Below are positions 7,971 through 16,891 of a DNA stretch of 39,479 bases, piece by piece. Position 1 is the first letter of the stretch; each line of letters opens with the position of its first letter. The position numbers and the translations under genes were made by a program. Source of the stretch: an uncultured Lachnospiraceae bacterium (GTDB taxonomy: Bacteria > Bacillota > Clostridia > Lachnospirales > Lachnospiraceae). The DNA is taken from positions 1-39,479 of the forward strand of contig CAJUES010000032.1 in the NCBI GenBank assembly GCA_910585765.1, in the 5' to 3' direction. Below the pieces are notes generated by a model. The model was not told where the DNA came from, made no database searches, and was given only the letters and a program-made list of their open reading frames with translations.

Positions 7971-9008
7971 ATGAAAAAATTGATCAGGATAATAGAAAAA
8001 AGAAAGCTCATGTGCGCTGCACTTTCGACGATCGTCGCTCTGGGCAGCCACACAGGAACATATGTCTGTGCTGCCGGCACATCTGCGGGAGACGCACAGA
8101 CCAAAGAAATACAGGCCGGAAAAATGCAGGCTGCGAATGATACGCAGACATCGGTCAACGAGACAGCCTCGGAAGATACGCAGCCGGTGCTGACGGACGA
8201 GGAGCTCGCGGCATATTACAGGGATTCCGTTTTTGTCGGCGACTCGATCATGGTAGGTTTCCGCAATTACAGTGCCAAACAGAAATCCTTTGTGCATGAC
8301 ATCCAGTTTCTGGCAGTCGGGAGCTACTCGGCATTTAACGCCATGAAACCTGTTGAGGGCGACAATGTCCATCCTATGTACAAGGGAAAGAAAAGCCAGA
8401 TCTGGAACGCGATCCCCCTCATGGACTGCAAGCGCGCTTTTATCCTTCTGGGTATGAACGATATCAGCATCCTCGGACTTGAGGGTGCCCGCGACAAGTA
8501 CAAGGAGCTCATCGACAAGATCCTGGAGGCATCTCCGGACATCGAGATCCACATCATCAGCGTGACCTACACCCTCAAGGATCAGGGCAAGGGAAAGCTG
8601 AACAACGAAAACCTGGCACAGTACAATCTTCTTCTGCAGGAGATGGCGGAGGAGAACGGGTGGGGATATCTCGATCTGTGCACCCCCATATCTGACGGGG
8701 AGGGCAATCTTGCCAAAGAGTACTGCAGCGACGGGTTTGTCCATCTATCCAGCTCCGCCTACACCCTGTGGGAGACAGCGCTCATCGATTACGCAGGCGG
8801 GCAGGCAAGACAGGCTGCGACAGAGACAGACGAGGACACCAGCATATCCGGCTCTGCAGACAAAGCGGCCCTAAGCCAGAAAAACACAGAAATCCAGACC
8901 AAAGATCCAGGATCCAAAATCAATGCCCTGAAAGGATCGGGATCCAAAACCGGAACCAGCACAGAAGCAGATGCTTCTCAGGAAACCAAGGAGAGAAAAC
9001 AATCATGA
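7971..9008 (+). CDS. Secreted SGNH/GDSL-family hydrolase
   Basis: 345 residues with a signal-peptide-like N-terminus (about 1-35). The SGNH blocks are present: VFVGDSIMVGF with Ser92, the LLGMNDI asparagine (N163), and the C-terminal pair SDGFVHLS (D254, H258). The last 70 residues are a low-complexity hydrophilic tail rich in K, S, G and T. Proteins of this type act as esterases or acetyltransferases on extracellular glycans. Here it leads a four-gene cluster with a DUF4358 lipoprotein, an MBOAT protein and a DHHW protein, so a role in adding or moving acyl groups on an envelope polymer is likely; the substrate is unknown. Its stop overlaps the next start (ATGA at 9005-9008). Confidence 0.85.
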   Translation: MKKLIRIIEKRKLMCAALSTIVALGSHTGTYVCAAGTSAGDAQTKEIQAGKMQAANDTQTSVNETASEDTQPVLTDEELAAYYRDSVFVGDSIMVGFRNYSAKQKSFVHDIQFLAVGSYSAFNAMKPVEGDNVHPMYKGKKSQIWNAIPLMDCKRAFILLGMNDISILGLEGARDKYKELIDKILEASPDIEIHIISVTYTLKDQGKGKLNNENLAQYNLLLQEMAEENGWGYLDLCTPISDGEGNLAKEYCSDGFVHLSSSAYTLWETALIDYAGGQARQAATETDEDTSISGSADKAALSQKNTEIQTKDPGSKINALKGSGSKTGTSTEADASQETKERKQS

Positions 9009-9532
9009 ACACAATAAAATACACAAAGACTATGGCAGCTCTCGCGGCGGCTGCGCTGCTCTGCACGGGATGCTCTGACAAAGCCGCACAGACTGCCAGC
9101 ACCGCGAACCAGACTGACGCGGCGGCACAGACTGACACGACGTCCGCCAAATCGATCCAGGAAGTCTATCAGGAGATCGAACAGTCCGTATCCCTGCACT
9201 CACCGCAGTGTATGGATGACGATTTTATCTCCAATTATTACGGCATCGATGCCGCCTCGCTTGAGGAGTATGTCTTCTCCATGTCGGAGGACGCTGCGCA
9301 GGCGGAGACCATCATCATCATGAAAGTGAAGAACACCGATGACCTGGAGAATCTTGCCGCCAGTCTGCAGACCGTCGTGGACGAGAAGAAAAACGAGATG
9401 GAAAACTATATTCCTGAACAGTTTGCGATCGTGGAAAAGAGCAAGGTTCAGACAAAGGATAACTATATATGGCTCGTGATATCCGACAATGCAGACGCAG
9501 TCACGGATATTATCGAGAGCGGATTGTTTTAG
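9005..9532 (+). CDS. DUF4358 family lipoprotein
   Basis: 175 residues, starting at the ATG overlapping the previous stop, with AAGGAG about 11 nt upstream. The N-terminus is a lipoprotein signal: a hydrophobic stretch followed by LLCTGC with the likely lipidated Cys23. The mature part (SIQEVYQEIEQSV, DDDFISNYYGID, YIWLVISDNADAVTDII) matches DUF4358, a small domain of unknown function found in Firmicutes, often beside MBOAT and DHHW genes. A long frame starting at 8768 in the same reading frame merely runs through the tail of the preceding gene. Translational coupling suggests it acts at the membrane with its neighbours. Confidence 0.8.
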   Translation: MNTIKYTKTMAALAAAALLCTGCSDKAAQTASTANQTDAAAQTDTTSAKSIQEVYQEIEQSVSLHSPQCMDDDFISNYYGIDAASLEEYVFSMSEDAAQAETIIIMKVKNTDDLENLAASLQTVVDEKKNEMENYIPEQFAIVEKSKVQTKDNYIWLVISDNADAVTDIIESGLF

Positions 9533-9544
9533 CGGAGGATTGAC

Positions 9545-10960
9545 ATGGTCTTTAGCTGTATCCCTTTTTTGTTCTTTTTCCTGCCGCTCTGCCTGATTTT
9601 GTATTATGCGGTCCCATTTTCATGGAAAAATGGGATTTTGCTTATTTTCAGCCTTATTTTTTATGCGTGGGGGGAACCGCTGTACATTTTTTTGATGCTC
9701 TTTTCCACCGCGCTTGACTACACGAACGGACGGCTCATGGAGCGCTTTGGCACTACCCGATGCAGGCGGATCTTTTTCCTGTGCTGCAGCATCTGTATCA
9801 ATCTGTCCATACTTGCCTTTTTCAAGTATGCCGACTTTGCCGTCATATCCGTCAACGGACTGCTCGGCACGCAGTTTGCCAGGCCAGGTGTGCACCTTCC
9901 CGTCGGCATCAGCTTTTATACGTTCCAGACCATGAGTTATATCATAGACCTGTACCGCGGCGAGGTGAAGGCGGAACACAGCTACGCCGCGTATCTGACA
10001 TACGTGTCCATGTTCCCGCAGCTGGTGGCAGGTCCGATCGTGCGCTTTTCCGACATCCAGGAGCAGCTCCACGACAGGAAACTCACATGGGCGGAATTTG
10101 AGCACGGACTCCTGCGCTTTATGATGGGACTGTTCAAGAAAGTGCTCATCGCAAACCAGGCTGGCGCCCTGTGGGAGGAGATCCGCATACTGGACGCTGC
10201 GGAAACAAGCGTCGCGACCGCATGGCTCGGCGCACTCTGCTTTACCCTGCAGCTCTATTTTGACTTTAGTGCCTACAGCGACATGGCGATCGGCATGGGG
10301 CACATGCTTGGCTTTCATTATAATGAAAACTTCAATTATCCGCTGACTGCCGTCTCCGTGACGGATTTCTGGCGGCGCTGGCATATTTCACTGTCCACAT
10401 GGTTCCGCGATTACGTGTACATCCCACTCGGCGGAAACAGAAAGGGCATACCGCGCCACCTGTTCAACATCGCCGTCGTATGGTTTTTGACAGGGCTCTG
10501 GCACGGGGCGTCATGGAACTTTATCCTGTGGGGCGTCTACTATGGGATCCTGCTCATGCTTGAAAAGTACGTGTGGGGAAAACTGCTCGCAAAATTTCCA
10601 AAAGTGCTCCAGCACGCCTACGCGTTTCTGATCGTCGTGTTCGGATTCGTGATCTTTGCGATCACGGACTTTGGAGAGCTTGGCGGCTATATCGGTCTGC
10701 TCTTCTCCTTTGCAGCCAACACGCTCGCAGACACCCGTTTTCTCTGGTATCTGGGCAATTACGGCGCCGTGCTTGCCGCCGCCTGTGTCCTTGCATGCCC
10801 GGTATATCCGTGGCTCTGCCGGAAGGCATCCGCACTCAGCCGGGGAAAGGGCACTGTCCTGTCAGTGTTTGCCGGAGCGGGCATGCTGCTGCTGTTTCTC
10901 CTGTCAACCGCCTACATGGTGAGCGACACCTACAACCCGTTTTTGTATTTCCGGTTTTAA
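9545..10960 (+). CDS. MBOAT family membrane O-acyltransferase
   Basis: 471 residues with about ten hydrophobic segments. The family is clear from YFDFSAYSDMAIGMG, NFNYPLTAVSVTDFWRRWHISLS, DYVYIPLGGNRKG and FLTGLWHGASWNF, which contains the putative catalytic histidine. MBOAT proteins such as AlgI and DltB pass acyl groups across the membrane for polymer O-acylation. The start has GGAGG 6 nt upstream, 12 bp after the DUF4358 gene. With the SGNH and DHHW proteins it forms an alginate-acetylation-like module; the acylated polymer cannot be told from the sequence. Confidence 0.92.
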   Translation: MVFSCIPFLFFFLPLCLILYYAVPFSWKNGILLIFSLIFYAWGEPLYIFLMLFSTALDYTNGRLMERFGTTRCRRIFFLCCSICINLSILAFFKYADFAVISVNGLLGTQFARPGVHLPVGISFYTFQTMSYIIDLYRGEVKAEHSYAAYLTYVSMFPQLVAGPIVRFSDIQEQLHDRKLTWAEFEHGLLRFMMGLFKKVLIANQAGALWEEIRILDAAETSVATAWLGALCFTLQLYFDFSAYSDMAIGMGHMLGFHYNENFNYPLTAVSVTDFWRRWHISLSTWFRDYVYIPLGGNRKGIPRHLFNIAVVWFLTGLWHGASWNFILWGVYYGILLMLEKYVWGKLLAKFPKVLQHAYAFLIVVFGFVIFAITDFGELGGYIGLLFSFAANTLADTRFLWYLGNYGAVLAAACVLACPVYPWLCRKASALSRGKGTVLSVFAGAGMLLLFLLSTAYMVSDTYNPFLYFRF

Positions 10961-11050
10961 TTCCCGCGGCGGGGCAAAACCGCAACACGAAAACAGACAA
11001 AACCAGACTATAATAGAAATCAATAGACATCCGAAAGGATCCACCAGACA

Positions 11051-12184
11051 ATGATCACAAATGTTACTATAAAAAGGGCTGTCGTTTGCCTGCTCTGCAT
11101 CGGCATCTTGTCGCTGTCAGTGTGTCTGCTCGTCCGTCCCAAAAAAGAATTTTCCGAGAATGAGAACCGCTATCTCACAAAATTTCCTTCCTTCACCGCA
11201 AAGGCTCTGCTCGACGGTGCGTACACGGAGACTCTGGGCGACTGGCTCGCCGACCACTTTCCGCAGAGGGATTTTTTCGTGGGCTTCAAGAGCGGTGCGG
11301 AGATCGCGTGCGGCAGGAAGGAGATCAATCACATCTACGTGGCAGAGGACGACTATCTCATCGAATCCTACGCAAAGCCGCAGAACACCGAGCGCATAAC
11401 TGACACACTTGTCAGTTTTTATGACAAGGTGGACACTTCCAAGGTGGATGTGAACCTGATGCTGGTGCCGACCGCCGTTACCGTGTACAGCGACAAGCTG
11501 CCTGCGCATGCCCCCCTGTCCGACCAGACAGGCACGGCAGCCGCCATCTACGAGGCGTCCGGGATCCCTGCGATCGACTGCACGGACAGGCTCCTCGACG
11601 GCGCATCACAGGGACAGCTGTACTACCGCACCGACCATCACTGGACAACACTGGGTGCGTACTTCGGATATCTCGCGTACTGCGACGCCAAAAATATGAC
11701 ACCCGTGTCACTTGACACCCTGACCGCACAGACTGTCACGGACGCATTCGCGGGCACACTCTACTCCAAAGTGAATGATTACAGCCGCCCGAAGGACTCG
11801 ATCACGATCTACACGAACCCCGGGGATGACCTCACCGTCACCTACCCCGATACAGGCGAGGTGACAGACAGCCTGTACAACCTTGACTACGTGACGGAAA
11901 AAGACAAATACTCTCTTTTTCTCAACAATATCCATCCGCTGGTCGAGATCGAGAACAGCGCTGCCTCCTCACAGGATGCGCTGATGCTGATCAAGGACAG
12001 CTATGCCAATTCCCTGGTGCCGTTCCTCGCGCACCACTACAGAAAGATCTACGTGTTTGACACCCGGTATTACCGGGACGGCCCGTCTTCCTTTCTCGAG
12101 GAGCACAGCGACATAACGGACGTGTTGATACTATACAACATGAACACCCTCGATAGCGACACCGGCATCCGGGGTATTTACTAA
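11051..12184 (+). CDS. DHHW family protein (AlgX/AlgJ-like SGNH relative)
   Basis: 377 residues with one N-terminal membrane anchor (about 8-28), then FSENENRYLTKFP, typical of the family. The signature DHHW is in YYRTDHHWTT (195-198), and LMLIKDSYANSLVPFL provides the conserved serine block near the C-terminus. Related AlgX/AlgJ proteins transfer acetyl groups to exopolysaccharide with an MBOAT partner. It lies 90 bp downstream of the MBOAT gene; the gap holds an isolated TATAAT (11009-11014) without a clear -35, so cotranscription is likely. AAAGGA lies about 12 nt before the ATG. Confidence 0.85.
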   Translation: MITNVTIKRAVVCLLCIGILSLSVCLLVRPKKEFSENENRYLTKFPSFTAKALLDGAYTETLGDWLADHFPQRDFFVGFKSGAEIACGRKEINHIYVAEDDYLIESYAKPQNTERITDTLVSFYDKVDTSKVDVNLMLVPTAVTVYSDKLPAHAPLSDQTGTAAAIYEASGIPAIDCTDRLLDGASQGQLYYRTDHHWTTLGAYFGYLAYCDAKNMTPVSLDTLTAQTVTDAFAGTLYSKVNDYSRPKDSITIYTNPGDDLTVTYPDTGEVTDSLYNLDYVTEKDKYSLFLNNIHPLVEIENSAASSQDALMLIKDSYANSLVPFLAHHYRKIYVFDTRYYRDGPSSFLEEHSDITDVLILYNMNTLDSDTGIRGIY

Positions 12185-12192
12185 GACTACTG

Positions 12193-12239
12193 CCCCGTGC
12201 CGCCAATGCTGCTGTTTCCGCGTCAAAGGCGGCACGGGG
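12193..12239 (+). other. Strong 12-bp hairpin between the DHHW gene and mutS2
   Basis: CCCCGTGCCGCC (12193-12204) pairs perfectly with GGCGGCACGGGG (12228-12239) across a 23-nt loop. No T-run follows; instead the GGAGG of mutS2 starts 6 nt later. It may end or slow transcription of the upstream cluster, protect an mRNA end, or affect mutS2 translation. Confidence 0.6.
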
Positions 12240-12256
12240 ATCCATGGAGGACTATT

Positions 12257-14665
12257 ATGAACAACAAAGCATTACGCATATTGGAATATCACAAGATCAT
12301 CAGTCTGCTCGTCGACAAGGCAAGCTCTGCTCCCGGAAAGGAGCTGTGCCAAAAGCTGACGCCGATGACAGACATCAGAGAGATCGAGGAGGCACAGCAG
12401 CAGACTGCCGACGCGTTTAGCCGTCTGGTAAAGGGCGGGCGGATCCACTTTAGCGGCAACAAGGACATCAGCTTCAGTATCAAGTCGCTCGAGATCGGGA
12501 GTGCCCTGTCCGCCGTCGAGCTGATGAAGATAACCGCATCCCTCGCCTGCGCCACGAGAGCCAAAACTTTCGCACGCTCGGAGCGCGACGAGGAGATCAC
12601 GGACAGCCTGCAGGAATATTTCGCGGATCTCGAGCCGCTGACGCCGCTCCAGAACGAGATCAACCGCTGCATCCTCTCCGAGGAGGAGATCGCAGACGAC
12701 GCGAGCCCTGCACTCAAGCACATCCGGCGCAGTATCCGCCTGACAAACGAAAAAATACACAGCCAGCTCTCCAGCATGGTGAACGGGAACTGCAGGACTT
12801 ATCTGCAGGACGCGGTGATCACGATGCGGAACAACCGCTACTGCATCCCCGTCAAGTCAGAGCACAAGGGAAATGTTCCCGGTATGATCCACGATCAGTC
12901 TTCCACCGGTTCCACCCTTTTTATCGAGCCCGCGGTTGTCGTCGATCTGAACAACCAGCTCAAAGAGCTCTCCCTGAAAGAGAAGGACGAGATCGAGCGC
13001 ATACTCGCCGAGCTGAGCGCCACCGCCGGGGAGCACACCGAGGAACTTGCCGGCAACTTCCGCCTGCTGACCAAACTTGATTTTATCTTTGCAAAGGCAG
13101 GGCTTGCCATCGACATGAATGCGTCGCGCCCGCTCTTCAATCCGGACCGCTACATCAATATCCGAAAAGGACGCCACCCGCTGCTCGACAGAAAAAAGGT
13201 GGTTCCCATCGATATCAGCCTCGGAAAGGATTTCGACCTGCTGGTCATCACAGGACCCAACACCGGCGGAAAGACGGTGTCCCTAAAGACGGTCGGGCTC
13301 TTTGCGCTGATGGGGCAGTCGGGGCTTCACATACCGGCTCTCGACCGCTCTGAGCTTGGCATCTTCACAGAAGTGTACGCAGACATCGGCGACGAGCAGA
13401 GTATCGAGCAGAACCTGTCCACGTTCTCCGCCCACATGACAAACACGATCTCGATCCTGAAAAACGCCGATGAAGACGCTCTCTGCATTTTCGACGAGCT
13501 CGGCGCAGGAACGGATCCCACGGAGGGTGCGGCGCTTGCGATCGCTATCTTGAAGCACCTGCATGACAGGGGGATCCGCACGATGGCGACCACGCACTAC
13601 AGCGAGCTCAAAGTGTTTGCGCTCACCACCTCCTACGTCGAGAATGCCTGCTGCGAGTTTGACGTGGAGACCCTCCGCCCGACTTACCGGCTCCTCATCG
13701 GCATTCCCGGCAAGAGCAACGCCTTTGCCATCTCGTCAAAACTCGGACTGCCGGATGAGATCATCGCATCTGCCAGGGAACACATCAGCGAGGAGGACGA
13801 AAACTTTGAGGATCTTCTGGCGGATCTCGAGACCAGCCGGCGCACGATCGAGAGCGAGCGCGATGAGATCCAGCGCTACAGGAGCGAAATAGAATCCTTA
13901 AAAACGAAACTGGAACAGAAGCAGGAACGCCTCGACGCACAGAAGGACAAAATACTGCGCGAGGCAAACGAGGAGGCGCGCAAGATACTGCAGGAGGCAA
14001 AGGATGTCGCCGACGAGACGATCCGGGACTTCCAGAAAGTCAGCGTCAACAAGACCTCGATCCAGGATCTCGAAAAAGCGCGGACCAAAGTACGCGACAA
14101 GATCTCCGAAAAAAATGCAAAGCTGTCGAGCGTGCAGGAGAAGCCGACACATAAAGTGTTGAAGCCGACACAGCTCAAACCCGGGGACATGGTAAAGGTG
14201 GTCTCCATGGGCTTGAAAGGCACTGTCTCGTCCAAACCGGACCAGAAAGGCGATCTCTTCGTGCAGTGCGGCATCATCCGCTCCAAGGTAAATATCCGGG
14301 ATCTGGTACTGATCAACGAGGATGCGTTGTCAGGCAACGCCGCATACAAGAAGGGCTTCGGCGCCGCAGGCGGCTCCAGAAAAAGCTCCGGCGGACATAT
14401 CGGCATGTCCAAGGCTGCCACCCTCTCCACCGAGATCAATCTGCTCGGAAGAACCGTGGACGAGGCGCTCGCAGAGCTTGACAAATATCTTGACGACGCC
14501 TATTTGTCCCATGCGCCCAGCGTCCGCATCGTGCACGGCAAGGGGACAGGGGCATTGCGCCAGGCGGTGCACCAGCACTTGAAGCGCGTCTCCTACGTGA
14601 AATCCTTCCACCTTGGCGAGTACGGTGAGGGGGATTCCGGCGTCACGATCGCAGATTTCAAGTAG
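12257..14665 (+). CDS. mutS2: MutS2 ATPase/endonuclease (Smr domain)
   Basis: 802 residues. Order: helical core (GSTLFIEPAVVVDLNNQLKE), ABC-type ATPase with Walker A LVITGPNTGGKTVSLKT (about 331-347), STFSAHMTN, Walker B LCIFDELGAGTDPTEGA and the switch TTHYSELK, then a long coiled coil (about 510-640), a KOW-like segment (KPGDMVKVVSMGLKG) and the C-terminal Smr domain (INLLGRTVDEAL, RIVHGKGTGALRQAV). MutS2 limits recombination in some bacteria, and in Bacillus it also acts on collided ribosomes. Start chosen at ATG 12257, with GGAGG 6 nt upstream; the frame is open 60 bp further but without a ribosome site. It is not part of a mismatch-repair operon here. Confidence 0.95.
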   Translation: MNNKALRILEYHKIISLLVDKASSAPGKELCQKLTPMTDIREIEEAQQQTADAFSRLVKGGRIHFSGNKDISFSIKSLEIGSALSAVELMKITASLACATRAKTFARSERDEEITDSLQEYFADLEPLTPLQNEINRCILSEEEIADDASPALKHIRRSIRLTNEKIHSQLSSMVNGNCRTYLQDAVITMRNNRYCIPVKSEHKGNVPGMIHDQSSTGSTLFIEPAVVVDLNNQLKELSLKEKDEIERILAELSATAGEHTEELAGNFRLLTKLDFIFAKAGLAIDMNASRPLFNPDRYINIRKGRHPLLDRKKVVPIDISLGKDFDLLVITGPNTGGKTVSLKTVGLFALMGQSGLHIPALDRSELGIFTEVYADIGDEQSIEQNLSTFSAHMTNTISILKNADEDALCIFDELGAGTDPTEGAALAIAILKHLHDRGIRTMATTHYSELKVFALTTSYVENACCEFDVETLRPTYRLLIGIPGKSNAFAISSKLGLPDEIIASAREHISEEDENFEDLLADLETSRRTIESERDEIQRYRSEIESLKTKLEQKQERLDAQKDKILREANEEARKILQEAKDVADETIRDFQKVSVNKTSIQDLEKARTKVRDKISEKNAKLSSVQEKPTHKVLKPTQLKPGDMVKVVSMGLKGTVSSKPDQKGDLFVQCGIIRSKVNIRDLVLINEDALSGNAAYKKGFGAAGGSRKSSGGHIGMSKAATLSTEINLLGRTVDEALAELDKYLDDAYLSHAPSVRIVHGKGTGALRQAVHQHLKRVSYVKSFHLGEYGEGDSGVTIADFK

Positions 14666-14677
14666 GAAACTGATCGT

Positions 14678-14699
14678 CATGCCCGCCGGGGCGGGCATG
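14678..14699 (+). terminator. GC-rich hairpin after mutS2
   Basis: CATGCCCGCC (14678-14687) and GGCGGGCATG (14690-14699) are perfect complements with a 2-nt centre. There is no following T-run, so termination would be weak; it separates mutS2 from the two-component genes. Confidence 0.45.
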
Positions 14700-14729
14700 G
14701 TGTATAAACTGATAAAAGGATGAAAGAAA

Positions 14730-15431
14730 ATGGCTAACAAACAAAAAATACTGATTGTCGACGATGATGAAAATATTGCAGAACTGATCTCTCTGTATAT
14801 GACAAAAGAATGTTTTGAGACAAAGATCGTGTACGACGGCGAATCCGCGCTGCAGGAGATGAGCGGCTTCTCTCCGGATCTGATACTTCTCGACCTGATG
14901 CTCCCAGGCATTGACGGTTATCAGGTGTGCCGCGAAGTCCGCCAGAAATCACAGACACCGATCATCATGCTGTCCGCAAAGGGCGAGGTGTTTGACAAGG
15001 TGCTCGGACTGGAACTCGGCGCCGACGATTATCTGGAAAAACCTTTCGACACCAAGGAACTTGTGGCGCGCGTCAAAGCCGTCCTGCGGCGCTACAAGAC
15101 CGCGGCTCCCGCGCAGCCCGCACCGGACTCCAAGCAGGTCTCCTACCCTGACCTCACAGTCAACCTCACAAATTACTCTGTCATCTACAGGGGCAAGACA
15201 GTGGATATGCCCCCCAAGGAGCTGGAGCTGCTGTACTTTCTCGCTGCATCGCCAAACCATGTATTTACAAGGGATCAGCTGCTGAACCAGATCTGGGGCT
15301 ACGACTACATCGGCGACACGCGCACTGTTGACGTGCACATCAAGCGTCTCCGCGAGAAGATCAAGGATCACGAGGCATGGCGCATCTCAACGATCTGGAG
15401 TGTCGGCTATAAATTTGAGGTCCGAAATTAG
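14730..15431 (+). CDS. OmpR-family response regulator
   Basis: 233 residues. The receiver domain (1-115) has the acidic pair D11-D12, phosphoacceptor D55 in LILLDLMLPGIDG, the LSAK block and K104 in YLEKPFD. The C-terminal winged helix (about 135-230) includes ELLYFLAASPNHVFTRDQLLNQIWG and RTVDVHIKRLREKI. It binds promoter DNA when phosphorylated, presumably by the kinase encoded 34 bp downstream. The ribosome site AAAGGA lies 9 nt before the ATG. Targets cannot be read from the window. Confidence 0.93.
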   Translation: MANKQKILIVDDDENIAELISLYMTKECFETKIVYDGESALQEMSGFSPDLILLDLMLPGIDGYQVCREVRQKSQTPIIMLSAKGEVFDKVLGLELGADDYLEKPFDTKELVARVKAVLRRYKTAAPAQPAPDSKQVSYPDLTVNLTNYSVIYRGKTVDMPPKELELLYFLAASPNHVFTRDQLLNQIWGYDYIGDTRTVDVHIKRLREKIKDHEAWRISTIWSVGYKFEVRN

Positions 15432-15465
15432 CACTTTACCATGATCTTAGGAATGGGGTTTATCA

Positions 15466-16881
15466 TTGAAGCGAACACTTTATTTGAAATTTGTACTGGC
15501 TTATTTTATTTTTGCCTTTTTTGGTTTTGTCGTCGTCGCGACTTTCACTTCAAGCATGACACTCGAGCACATGAAGCGCGAGCGCGCCGACTCCCTCTAC
15601 AAGGAAGCCCTGCTGATCTCAGACTCCTACGCTGCGGATCTGTACAATAGCGAGATCACGCTCGAATCCGTGTGGCGTCAGATCGAGGCGATCGGCACCT
15701 TTCTGGATGCCCCGATCTGGATCGTCAATCCGTCGGGGCTGATCGTGCTGGATTCCAGCTCGCCGCTTGAGATCGAAAACCCCACGACCATCCCCAACTT
15801 CAGCCCTACGATCACGGGCAACTCATTTTATACAACCGGGAACTTTTTCGGGATGTTCGACGAGGAGATGATCTCCGCGTTCGCACCGATCACTTCCAAG
15901 TACAAGGTGAAAGGGTACGTGGTCATCCACACATCCGTGGAGAATCTGCAGTCGTCCTGCAACTCGCTGCTGAACATATCCTATATCACGCTGGTGATCC
16001 TCTTTCTGCTGTCACTGATCATCCTGCTCTTCTTCACCGAGATGGTTTACCTGCCGCTGCGCAAGATCACGCACGCGACAGAGCAGTATGCCATCGGCAA
16101 TTTCAGGTATGAATTCCAGGTTGACAGCGAGGATGAGATCGGTTATCTCGCCGCCTCCCTCGCTTACATGGCAAGTGAGGTGGCAAAGAGCGAGGACAAT
16201 CAGAAGCGTCTCGTGGCGAACATCTCCCACGATTTCCGCTCTCCGCTCACTTCCATGCGCGGATATCTCGAGGCGATGCTCGACGGCACGATCCCGCCCG
16301 AGATGCACGAGAAATATATCGGTGTCGTCATGAACGAAACCGACCGCCTGACAAAGCTGACCAACTCACTGCTCACGCTCAACAACCTGACGACGAAGGG
16401 CATGATACTCGACCGCAGCAGCTTTGACATCAACCAGGTGATCAAAAACACGGCAATGTCCTTCGAGGGAACATGCCGCGAGAAGCTGATCGCCATCGAG
16501 CTGGTCCTCACCGGAGATACCATGTATGTGAACGCGGACATGGTAAAGATCCAGCAGGTACTCTACAATCTGGTGGACAACGCCATCAAGTTCAGCCACA
16601 AGAACTCCTCCATCAAGATCGAGACTGTGGAAAAGTCAAACAAACTGCTGATCTCGGTGAAGGATAACGGCATCGGCATCCCCAAGGACAGCCTCCGCCT
16701 GATCTGGAACCGCTTCTACAAGACCGATCTCTCGCGCGGCAAGGACAAAAAGGGAACGGGTCTCGGGCTTTCCATCACCAAGGAGATCATCCAGTCCCAC
16801 AATGAGAACATCAATGTGGTCAGCACTGAAGGCGTCGGAACGGAGTTTATCTTTACGCTGGAGAAGGCTGGGGGGGAGTGA
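15466..16881 (+). CDS. Membrane sensor histidine kinase
   Basis: 471 residues, TTG start. Two membrane helices (about 8-29 and 169-191) flank an extracellular sensor region of roughly 140 residues. A HAMP domain follows (YLPLRKITHATEQYAIGNF), then the H-box ANISHDFRSPLTSMRG with the phosphorylated His near 255, N-box NLVDNAIKFS, G1 VKDNGIGIP, F-box RFYKTD and G2 GTGLGLSITKEI. It pairs with the OmpR-type regulator just upstream. The stimulus is unknown; the sensor region has no domain I can name. The gene ends 10 bp from the convergent glycosyltransferase gene, with no clear terminator between them. Confidence 0.92.
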   Translation: MKRTLYLKFVLAYFIFAFFGFVVVATFTSSMTLEHMKRERADSLYKEALLISDSYAADLYNSEITLESVWRQIEAIGTFLDAPIWIVNPSGLIVLDSSSPLEIENPTTIPNFSPTITGNSFYTTGNFFGMFDEEMISAFAPITSKYKVKGYVVIHTSVENLQSSCNSLLNISYITLVILFLLSLIILLFFTEMVYLPLRKITHATEQYAIGNFRYEFQVDSEDEIGYLAASLAYMASEVAKSEDNQKRLVANISHDFRSPLTSMRGYLEAMLDGTIPPEMHEKYIGVVMNETDRLTKLTNSLLTLNNLTTKGMILDRSSFDINQVIKNTAMSFEGTCREKLIAIELVLTGDTMYVNADMVKIQQVLYNLVDNAIKFSHKNSSIKIETVEKSNKLLISVKDNGIGIPKDSLRLIWNRFYKTDLSRGKDKKGTGLGLSITKEIIQSHNENINVVSTEGVGTEFIFTLEKAGGE

Positions 16882-16891
16882 GGGTCCGCTA

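Noticed and set aside
7851..8744. 297-codon minus-strand ORF
   Set aside because: Antisense to the well-supported SGNH hydrolase gene; no recognised motif.
8768..9004. N-terminal extension of the DUF4358 protein
   Set aside because: It lies within the preceding gene's tail and removes the lipoprotein signal from the N-terminus; the overlapping ATG at 9005 is well placed.
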